Shown: positions 45,501-57,237 of the stretch, in pieces
Numbering within the stretch: position 1 is the first letter of the stretch
Layout: the number at the start of each line of letters is the position of its first letter
Program-made: the position numbers and the translations under genes
Assembly: GCA_905221605.1 (NCBI GenBank)
Contig: CAJNDS010002559.1
Location: 142,501-206,500 of the forward strand
From: Symbiodinium natans
Taxonomy: Eukaryota > Sar > Dinophyceae > Suessiales > Symbiodiniaceae
DNA length: 64,000 nucleotides
Direction of reading: 5' to 3'
Notes under the pieces: generated by a model
What the model saw: only the letters and a program-made list of their open reading frames with translations
What the model was told of the DNA's origin: nothing
The model's database searches: none

Positions 45501-48500
45501 AAAACCTGGCGGTTGTGTTGTCTCGGCGGCATGCTCTGGATCCGGTTCGGATGCTTCCTGCGCGGACGGGGGGTCATCATCATCTCGGCTGAGATCCTGC
45601 TTCTTGGGCCTCTTTGCTTTTTTTTTGGTGGAGGCTGTCTTGCGACGCCTCCGTCGTGCAGAGCTTTGCGGGGTCAACGTGGGCTTAAACTTGCCACCCA
45701 GTACATCTCCGTCCTCATCATCATCTGACTGTGTGCCTGCATCCTGGTCCGACCCCTCAGCATCCGAGTTCACCTCCTTTCCTTTCGTCTTCGGCGTTAC
45801 GAACAACCGTCTGGGTGTACACTGCTCTTTTTGTCTTGTCTTCTTCTCTCTGCCACGCTTGCGAGGACTGGGTGTGTGCGCCTCCTTCTTGATCTTCATG
45901 GTACCCTCTTCTGCAAAGTCAGTAATGCGCTTGATGTCCTTCTGTGCCTCCTGCCAGCGAAGCAGAAGAAAGCATGCGTCTCACGATATATAGCACCCTA
46001 TCATCGCAAGCACCTTTTTTCTATCGTAGACAGACTCGCGGACATCACGTCATTGTCAAGAAAATCTTCGCTTTGTACATGCATGCAGGCATCTGAAAGC
46101 CCGCAGCAAACTGTGGTTTCAAGCGTGATTCAAATCACGTACAGCAAGTACCATTCATGTCCACAAGTCGCAGCAACTAGCGATTGCCTCTCCATTGACC
46201 GCCACGCTGACGACTGCGACCATACATTGTCTTCTCCTCTGCACGTGAATGCCTCGAATGTGCTGCTACAAGGGTAAAAAAAATCCCTAAACATAAAAAA
46301 AAAAGGACCATGTAAGCAAGAAACTTTACCTGAACTTCGACATCTTCTTCCGTGTTGGCTTCCTGACGTAGAACATGTGCGGGCGGAGGTCCGGGGGGCG
46401 GCACTGGAACCTTGCTGGTCTGTCGCGTTGGCGGGGACGGCATCTTCTTCGTCTGCGGGATTAGCAGTACAGGCGGTCTGGACCCCGTTGCCTTCTTTGT
46501 CTCTGCGATACCGCTTGGCTCTACTTCATTGGGGACGAACTTGGCGAAGATTTCCAGGGTGCCATGCTCCAAGCGAAACTTGCCAACGCGTCGTGCCATA
46601 TGAGCATGGCTGTTCTTGCGAAAGTCTGGATCCACGGCTGGCTTAGTGTCAGCAGGGGTGCTCCTCTCCTGCTGATCCCGTTGCACATTCTGGTACTGTC
46701 GCACATACTCATCATCTTTCTCAGCCATTTGTTTCCTTTTGCGTGTCAAGTCCTCTTCTTCCATCTGCAAAGGTGTTTTTTGGTCCGGCTCGGTCTTCTT
46801 GTCACCAGACGTGTTTGCAGTGGCAGGAGTAGCAGCCTCTGCTTTCTCAGCTTCAGTCTGCGTGGTAGGCGCACCCACACTGTGGCTTGCATCTGCGTGA
46901 GCTCGCAACAAGCGTTCCGTCTCCAGTTGCTGCAGTGCTTGCAGGTACACCGTCTGTGCATCCAGAGTAGAGGACGCAGCAACAGGCATGGTCTGCGTCT
47001 GCGCAAGCTTTTGTGCAAGCCATGTTTGCTGCAAAGGGGACAACATACCCGCAGCGAGCAGGGACCATGCAGGATCCTGCGACATAACTTCTGGCTGCGT
47101 TTTCCTAAAAGCAGAGAAACATGCAGCACATCCTCGTACCAAAATAGCCCGAGCAAAAGGCGTGCGTTCTGTGATGCAAAGAACATATGGTGAGGACATC
47201 TAGCCACTCGTGTCAGAAGATGGTATCTTGTTGGAATGCAAGCAAACAACTCTATCACGGGCAACAGCAAGCTCCATTTTCGAACTGGCGCAAGTGCCCC
47301 TGAGAAAACATGTCTAGTTATCCCGTCGAGCCACGTCCTTGGCTTTTGCCGGCAACAGCTCCGAAACGTCGCGGGTCCTTGTGCTTCACATAGCACGCGT
47401 GACAGCTATGCTGGTGATTGTCCTGCCCACTCACACTGAAGCACGTCGATCTACGAGAGCAGATTCCGTCATGACAGGTCATGCAAATCCCGCGTAGCAC
47501 CGCTCGGGTTGCGGCTGATGGTGGCGGAGGAAGCGCATGCTGTTGTCGACGCAAATCAGCTTCTTGTCTAGCAACTGCAGCCTCCCTCTCTGCAACGGAA
47601 CGTTCTCGATCAGCAACACGCTGCTCTCTGGACTCTAAGTCAGTGAGCTGCTGCTGTAGGCCGGAGATTCTGGTGGATTCATGACTCCGAAGCATGTCTT
47701 CTACACGTCCCATCATTTCACGCATCTCAGCCTCATGCTGGAAAATAAAGTTGCCAGTGGCAGAAGCAGAGGACATGGCTAGCAGTAGACATAAGAAACA
47801 CGAATTGCAATATGTAGCCAAAAGCTGCAGCAAAACAATCCAGCAGACAAAGTAAAGAGCATCTCAAGAGCACTGTTCGCATGCAAATTGTGACCAAAGT
47901 GCAAAGTCCTTGCGAAACTGTTGCAGCATGGTCTCGTACTTGTCGTTCATTTCCGTGACCTTCTGCCTGGACACCCTGCAAGCAGCAAAATATGTTTCTT
48001 GCAGTCACATATTTTGAGGGTTCACATCCCGGCCTGCGGTGTTTGAGTGCTAAGCTTTTCAGCAGTTCGTGAACATCGTCCATAGACTTGGCATTGGATA
48101 TGTTGATGTCACAAGGCTTCTTTCCGCAGACTCAGTTTGAAGGGTCACAGTAAGTGAGACTGTCAGGTGCAGCAATGATGGGGACAAGAAGCATAAGTGC
48201 ACAAGTGATGCCAAACGAGAGCTCCACAATCTGCCAGCAGCTTTCACCTCTTTTGTTTCTTTCACAACATGGAAAGATCAAAACAATGAGACTCCAAGAT
48301 GTAGAACAGTTGCAAAAGAACCGCCTTCTCCAGTGATGTCGTTTCCTTCTCGCGGTTCTTCTGCTTCTTGAATCTCGCCGCAGACTCTTTGTGGATGCTC
48401 TCCTAGTGAGAAGAAATAGTGAAAACAAGCAAACAGAAGAAATGTAGCATACGGTCAAGCCACGGATTCGCCGCCAATCTCAATGATGTCCGAAGGAAGA

Positions 48501-51500
48501 CAAACATTGCAGACACCAGCAACGCAATATCCCAGCTGGCGTACCGAGAGATCTTCCAATCTCTGCTGCGAGCTGGCTCTGGCAAGTTGCTTCTGCGGAA
48601 GCTGCAAAATTGACATCTTGTCTACCTGAGGCGTTTCCTCCTCCGATTCTTCCTCCATGTCGCTTTCTGACATCTCTCCTGTTCCAGCTTAGCTACGTCT
48701 GAGTATGCATCAAAACACACATGCAACTCGGCAGCCAAGTGGCTGGTCTTCTTCTTGTCTCTCTTTCTCTTGCTCTTGCGACGACCAGAATCAGCGGCAT
48801 CAGAGGCTCCTGTTTCGAGCAAATAACAAGGAAGAAACTACGAAACGGTGTGACCAAACAGGATGCAAAACGTGGATCCTTTGAGGGCATTCCTCATCTG
48901 CTGCGTGGCGGAATTGAGCATAAAATTGGAAGCAGCATTTGCGTCGTTCTCCAACTCAGCACCCAAGGATGCAGAACTGAGACTCCTGACAGGGAAGAGC
49001 AGGACGATTCCAAGTACGATCGTATGCTACCAACAAGCAGGGAAAACTGCTGATGCTCCAGGCGGCGAAGCCGCACACTCTGCAAGAAGTCAAGGATGAA
49101 CCGCGGAGAATCCGCAGTTCGAATCTGTCTTATCACAGAGGCGGCTAGTCCGCTCAAATGTGTCCAAAGGCTCATAGGACTGTGTTGCATTGCCTGCGAA
49201 TCTCTCCACCTGCTGCGCAATCCACACAAAAGATGCTATCAGTGGAATCACACGTCCTGGCTGGTTTGCCTCCAACCGGCATGCCCATGCAGCAAGGTCG
49301 GATGAATATCTCGCTCCAGAGCAAAACTCTGTAGGCACACCAGCATGGGAAGCTTTCTAAAGATGCTGATCTATGGAATTGCACATGCTGCCAGGCAGTC
49401 ATATCTTCTGCGAACAGACTCAGAAAACAACAAGAGTACGCAACCCACAGAAGATGCAATAAAAGAAACATCATATTATCGTTCCAAAGAGATACGAAAA
49501 TTGAACCGCAACAACCAGCCTGCTTATCACTGCGAAAACAAACATGTCATTTCTCACTGCCACAGAGTTGCTGCCGCGATTCGATCGATAGGATCATGGT
49601 AGGCTTCTGTGCAAAGAGTAGCAAAGCCCAGAGGTCGAGGGCATTCAATTACAAATTAAATTTTGCACGCAGGGCCAGGCCGTCTGCTTTCATACCCAAC
49701 ATAGACGCAGCGATGTCAAAACATCGTCGGTCTTGTCGCATTGGCATCTCAATCCTTGGAAAAGCAGAAACATAAAAGAAGCCCTGGATTCGAATATGAA
49801 ATTTACAGAAAAGCAATCATCACAAAAAGCATGATAAACTTAAAAAAATACTATAAAAACATATACAGAAAGGCAGAAAAAATATACCAAGATATTTCCT
49901 TAATTTATAAGAAAAGGAATGCGAGCACCAGATCTCAGTGTGTGTGTATATATCCAGATTTAAAGAAAAGACGACAAACAATATGTTCACACCCGTTGAT
50001 CAGGAGATATCATAAAAATCTCATAGGTCATGGACCGACAAAAAAAACATGTCTGCTACGGCATCCAGCGCAAGCATCGTCAATGTCCTCCCATGCATCC
50101 TCTGCATCGCTGCCATCCTGCTGAAAACACAACAATGTTTTGAGTATACAAAACAGTAAATTTGCGCTCAGTGAAATTGGTTTGGGAACAAGATGCAGTT
50201 GCAGTGGCTTGGCGTTCAGCAAGGGGTCAGGTTTGCAACATGTGTGGTCCTGATCTCGAAGAGCAATGACCGGCACAGGCGGCATGAGGGCAGCCGGCAA
50301 ACGTGGAGGATACAAATTAGCCACCTAAATCATAAGCCGGGAATTCAAAGGAGACCCACACGTAGCCAGAAATAATTGCGGGCCAAGCCACAAGGATCTG
50401 AGGCGCCATAAGCCGACGTCGAACATTGGGTGGCTCCAGATCAATGGCCTCCTCGTGCGAAAATCGAAAGTCAAGATCCTCAGTTCGGACAACAATTGAC
50501 AATTACTGTTCAACTACTGACTGGCAGAATTTCCAAATCTTCTGTTCTGCGTTGCAATTGAGATACCTGAGTGATGAGGACATGTACAATGTACTCTGCG
50601 TGCTGATACAAGGAGTTGTACAAATCCCACGGACGAAGATCACGACGGAGGGCCATCAGAGAACCAACCTGAAACCGAGAGGTCGCTAAGCATCTATTCA
50701 TAGTAGCTCTACAACTGAACACTGTGCGATCGAGAAGCAGCATAGCCGAACGATCTTGTGTAGGCCTGCGAACATTTCATCTTTGCGTTTCCGCGCCAAT
50801 ACCTGCCCTCGCGATTGGTCAAAACTTCTTTTGCCAGGCGACAAAACCTCGGAAAATACTGGCTAATATCCTCAAAACAGAAACTGGTCGAAGACTGTTC
50901 ATAAGCAATACGTCGAGAAACGAAGAAGTCAAGCGAGGATGCTTGGCCAGGTATTGGATCATCCGAAGAAGATAGCAGTCGCTGCCGTGCAACTGCGTGG
51001 GCTTCCTCGATTCTTGTTGAAAGAAGATGCAACTTAAGAAAAAATGACCGCCATAGATTATGGACTAGAATCTTGGACACAGCACCGAAGCTGCCCATGC
51101 AAAAGGAAACACGGCGCGAGCCCAGCAACTGGATGGCTGCCTCGAAATTTAAAAAAAAGGTAAACCAAAAACAAACAGATGGTGCTTCAGCAAACAACTG
51201 CCTGGATGGAAGGGTACCTCGGCATGACTGATCCAGTAGGCTGTTCCCAGATATCGTAGATTCTGGCATTCCGGCAAAATATCTGGCACGCGGCTTCGAA
51301 ATCCTGACATTAAAGCCCTGTTTGTGTAACTTTGCTGCAATCACTCCTCTCATTGCTAGCAAGCAGCAGCTATTGCGTTGCCAATCACAACACATCGCTT
51401 GGTCTGATCGCCGTTGATATCCACATGGCGTTGCCTAATACAGCAGCAGTAAAGGCAGCTTCAAGCAAACCATGAACATATATACAAACATGGTAAACTA

Positions 51501-54500
51501 CGGTTGAAACCAGGGCGCGTTGTTCCAAAACAGCAAGGCACGAAACTTGAGCACACAGGGGCACTGAATCGTACTCCGCCAATACGAACGCGAACCAGTT
51601 TGTCTAAGCCTCTAGTCACAGCGCAAAACAAGTAGCTTCAAGATTCTTCGAGTTTATCGATCATATATCAGACAAGTAGCATCTCACCTGACCCAGTTCT
51701 GTGGTGATATCATCAAACGGGCTGTTCCGAAGATCGTAGTTGGCACAGACGAACCCCATCTGGGTCCACAAGGAATGCAATTCGATGATGCAAGACTCTT
51801 GCACGCGCAAGCTCACTCAAACAGTTTGCAGACAAGAAACTGCCTCCACTCCACGTGTGAGGTGTGCTTCGCCCGAAAACATCTCATAGAAGTCAAGAAA
51901 TCTGTGGGGTGACTGCTCTTGCATGTATGATGGGTGCTCAATGAAATCAAAGTTCGCCAGAAGCAATCGTCGGAAATTCTCCGGAAGGCCGGCCAAGGAA
52001 ACCATGTTGTGAAAAAGTTGGAGCACTCAAGGACCCCTTCTACTCGAAACAAAGCAGCAAACAGATGAATTGACCCGATTCACGTGACAACAAGTTCAAG
52101 ACTCTGTGACTCTGCACATCTGGAAGAAATCTCAAGTCTTTGGGCCTTGTGAAGCACTCATGCTCCAGCAGATAGAATAATTCATTCAGACTTCAAGCAG
52201 GCCAACAACCTACTCTTGAAGTGGAACGTTGTAATGAGCGAGCACCGTCCCTCATGTGGAACGGCTACGGCCTACTATGACTAAACCCTAAACCCTAACC
52301 CCTAAACCCTAAACCCTCAAACCCTAAACCCTAAAACCCTAAACCCACATGCCATCCCTCACAACCTCCCGATGCCTCGCAGCACACACTCGCCATGTTT
52401 CGGACAACCAGCAGAGGATCGATGTCCACCTCACATTGAAGTAGGCTTTAGAGTACTGGGTTTAGGGTTTAGGGTTTAGGGTTTAGGGTTTAGGCTTCTG
52501 TCCCCAGAAGGACACCCAATCTGCACTCACCACTACATACACTCACCGATCACAGTAATATAACCCCTACCTCACATGTCGGCATGTGGAACAGTCTCCC
52601 AACCGGCAACAGGTGGGGACACTTGAGGGAAACATTGGGGGCCGGGGGCGATGGGTTTCGGGAAATGGTCATTTCGTAAACCCTAAAGCCTAAACCCTAA
52701 ACCCTCTAAGCCCTAAGCCCTAAACCCTGGGGTTCAACTCTTTCGCAGGGCGGCTCCGCCCGAGCCAGGGCCAGGGCCAGGGCCAGGGCCAGGGCGGTGG
52801 ACTACTTGGAGGCTCATGGTACTTTTTAACTAATTATAGCTGTACTTGTAGGGGTTTTAGGGTTTAGGGTTTAGGGTTTAGGGTTGAGGGTTTAGGGTTT
52901 AGGGTTTAGGGTTTAGGGTTTAGGGTTTAGCGTAACTGTACTTGTACCCCAAAATCATAACCACATTCGGGCACTTCGGGGGCTTAGAAGTGGGTTATAA
53001 GTACAGTTAGAACTGGTTAGTAAGTACCATGCACCGACAAAAACACAATATGCACAAACCTAAGAAACCCAAAACCCTAAACCCCCGAAAGCCCCCAAAC
53101 GCAAAACCCAAAACCCTACCAGTAAGTCCTATTTAAAGCAAGGGCCAGGCCTTTGAGAAGAGCTGCAGGCCCTTGTTGACATCTGCCAAGCTGATGGAGT
53201 TCGACGTCGTGACCTCTGTCTTCAGGCTTTAGGAGATTGAGGGGTTTCAGGGGTACCCTATCCATGTACCTATATACTATATGCACGGGCCTTGAAGGGT
53301 TTCCTATGTAGTAGCTTTAGGGCTCAAGTGTATACTATATAGGTACATGGATCCTTCGGGGTAGGGTTTAGTGTCGAACCTTCTCTTGCGCAGGATCCCC
53401 GACGAAGTTATCATTTGAGGATTTGGAGGTGTCCCCTTCAATGTACCTTTGTATAAAGACTTAGATCCCGTCATGAACAAATCCCAAACCCTGTACGCCC
53501 TAAACCCTCAACCCTAAACACAATGGAACCTTAATTTTAAACATTTTTTGGGCACTTCGATATTGGCTTTGTAACAAGATGCAAGATGCAACTGCCTTTT
53601 TCCCAGGACCCACGTACGCCTGCATCTGGCGGCATAGGGTTTAGGGTTTTTCACCAGGTTTCGGGCTGAGTGTGTATGGGGTGCAGATTTTCCTTTTGGG
53701 TTTAGGGCATAGGGTTGAAGGCGCAGGGTGATCTAAATTGTGGGCCCTAATTGAGAACCTTGAATCCTCAACCCTGCCAGTATACTTCGAAAGTTTCGGC
53801 GGTGTCCTCCTTTTGCAGGGAGAGGTTGGGGGGGACCCTATGATATTGAGGACGTGGGGGTTGATCTAATTGAGGTTCTTCCCGAGATTCTATGATAGTG
53901 CAGCCATGCCGCGAGGCTTAGGCAACAGAAAGGGCGGGTTTCTTACAGTTAGGGTTTAGGGACTAGATGAGGGGTACCAAGCTCAACCCTGTCTCTGTGA
54001 ACCCGAAACTCCTAGTCTTGACATGCCCGGGCACTATTGGACCGCTATTTATGGCCTTCATCTTACTGGTTCTTACAAGGGAGTGGGGAGATTAAGTATC
54101 CGATATCCCCCTTTTAACCCTTTATATAGGGGATCGTATAGATCCCATTGCCTACCGAGAGAGATGTCTATAACCTCCTGGCTATAGATATCTGGGCGTT
54201 ACGTGGCTCTAGTTGCGTTACCGAGATCCCACGCCAAAACAGCACCGTCAACGGGCAGCGTCTGCGCGATGGAGAGGAGCACGTCGCCGGTACCTGAAAT
54301 TAATTAGCCAGAACCCTTAGAAGCCCTAAACCCTAAAACCCTAAAACCCTAAAACCCTAAAACCCTAAAACCCTAAAACCCTAAAACCCTAAAACCCTAA
54401 AACCCTAAAACCCTAAAACCCTAAAACCCTAAAACCCTAAAACCCTAAACCCTAAAACCCTCAAACCCTAAAACCCTAATACAATACCCTGAAACCCAGA

Positions 54501-57203
54501 AAACCTGAAACCCTAAAACCCCAAAACACAAAAACCCCAAAACCCCAAAACCCCAAAACCCCAAAACCCCAAAACCCCAAAACCCCAAAACCCCAAAACC
54601 CCAAAACCCCAAAACCCCAAAACCCTAAAACCCTAAAACCCTAACCCCCCCCCCCCCCCTCGCCCGAACCTAACTTTTTCAACATGTAGGGCTTATGACT
54701 TTTCAGCTTGTGGGTCTTCAGGGTTTACAAGATCCCTGCCCCTCCGGGTTGAAGGTTTACAGTCTATAGGGTTTAGGGTTTGGGGTTGACAGGGTTTAGG
54801 GTTACCCAGGCAGGGGTGAGTCGGCTTGACGCCTAGGCGTTCCAGGTTAGGCGTGAGGGCTCAGAGGTTTTCAGGTCCTAAACCCTAAACCCTAAACCCT
54901 AAACCCTAAACCCTAAACCCTAGACCCTAGACCCCAGACCCTAGACCCTAGACCCTGTACCAAATCCACCCAAGAAGGAGCGTATGCCCACCTGCTGCAG
55001 TAAGCCCTTGTCAGGTTTCTATGGACATAAGCTCCTGGCAGGGCCCATGTAGTCCATAAACCCTAGCCCTAAACCCTAAACCCTAAATCCTAAAGTCTAA
55101 AGTCTAAACCCTAAACCCTAAACCCTAAACCCTAAACCCTAAACCCTAAACCCTAAACCCTAAACCCTAAACCCTAAACCGTTTAGGGGTTAGGGCCGAG
55201 CGCTCGGGCGCCTGGAGGGCTGTCGATGATGAGGATGTCCAAAGGGCCCCACTCGACCTGACTGGCAGGGTTTAGGGTGTAGGGTTTAGCGTTTAGGGCT
55301 TAGGGTCCAGGGTAGACGTGAAAGCGGGGCCAAGTTGGCTTTGAAGGTTCCAGAAGCCATCAAGACCACCAAAAACCCCAAACCCTAAACGCTAAGCCCT
55401 AAACCCCAAACAAAAACAGGGCTCAGAGCTTGAGGGAGGGGAGAAAACCCTAAACCCTAAACCCCTTGCAGTCGGGCTGCCGTGGTCAACAGCTGCGTGA
55501 CGATCTGGTTGGCAATGGGGGCGCGGATCCTGATGTCGAGAGATGTTCTCTGAAAGATAGGGTGTAGGGTGTAGGGTTTAGGGTTTTAGGTTTAGGGTTT
55601 AGGCTTTAGGGTTTAGGAGCTTGTTTAGGGGGGCCATACGCGCTGCTGCTTGGTGCAGCTGGCGCACGCCGTTTGGCTCCATCTCTGTAGAGGGCTTCCG
55701 CATCTAGCTATACGGACACATTGAAAGTCCGTGCCAAGGGCGGTGTGGTTATGGATGGTTATTCCTGGCGTGCAATGTTAGGGAAATTTCGCTGGGAGAC
55801 TGTGGGTAACCGGTACAGGAATGACATTTCTCTTCGTCTGCCGGCTTCTGTTATTCTATGCGCGGATGCGAATACCACATTGTGGACCGGGCCTGCTCGA
55901 GGTGTATGCAAAAACCTCCTAAACGTCCCAAACCGCCCTAAATCCTAAATGCTAAAGGATACTGGAGGGCATCTCGGGGTTCCCTGCTTTTGTGACGACT
56001 TTTTAAAGCTCGGTACTCGGGATTACAGAACAACAATGCTGCCCTTACTTCCGACCATCCTTCTTTTAAGAAACCCAGCGTGCTAAAATGTACTGTATAC
56101 CTTACGTCACCGCGTCATACAGCTCTTCCAGACCAGCCTGAGTTTTTGATCTGTGTGTTTCGTTGCAAAGTCCAGCCCTATAGAAGGAGATTTTAAAGGG
56201 GTCCACGATCTCCTCCTGCCGTTTAGGCAGCCCAGGAGGAAGTTGTCCGTAGAGCGGAGCATGTCGATTCGCCCACGCTCGAGGATGCTGAAGTGGCCCA
56301 TTTAGGGTTTAGGGTTTAGGGTTTAGGGTTTAGGGTTCCTCTTCTTCGCAGGAGCCACACTGAAGGTGCTGCTGAGCAGGAACCACCGATCCGTGAGGGC
56401 TTATAGGGTTTAGGGTTACTGTAGTTCGCTATGATCCTTAATGGAAAAGCAGAACGGAAGCCAAAAGGAACTACTCTGGAGCCCTGACTTTTTGTCAGAC
56501 GCCCAAAGCACTACATGGAGGAGGCCTCTGAAACTCTAACGCAGAACATCGCCCCAAACCCTAAAGACCTAGGCCCTAAGGGAACCCAAACACTTCATCA
56601 ACCTGAAACCCGAAACTCTACACTAGGGGTTCCCTAAGCCCTAAACCCTAAACCCTAAACCCTAAACCCCAAGCCTGGAGGATGATCCCTGAGCCTATGT
56701 GAGTTACTTGTTTCCGCTTCTGTGTTGAGGCAGAGGACCTGAAAAGCCCAAAGCCCAACCCCCTGACCCCCCAAATTTAGGGTTTAGGGTTTAGGGTTTA
56801 GGGTTTAGGGTTTAGGGTTTAGGGTTTAGGGTTTAGGGTTTAGGGTTTAGGGTTTAGGGTTTAGGGAACCCCTAGGGACACCACGGCCCAAAACCGTTTT
56901 AAGCACCCAAGCCGTGAGACCCCAGGACCTTGTAGGCCGGCATACCTACAAACTTATATAAGGTGGGGACAGATGCGCAGCTGACAATGTGACAACGTTC
57001 ATAAAGAACCACACAGACATGTACCTATATATATATATACCTATGTATGCATGCTCCCCCCATCCCCACATGATTATACATACATATATATACCTACATA
57101 CATACATATACATATATATATATATACTCCTATATAGTCATGTATATCCGCCAATATGTATAGATATATATACATATATACACATATATATATATATATA
57201 TTC

Positions 57204-57237
<34 letters not shown>

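Noticed and set aside
36038-52280. Terminal inverted repeats of the nested block (CATAG near both edges)
   Set aside because: Only about five matching bases; not enough to call transposon ends.
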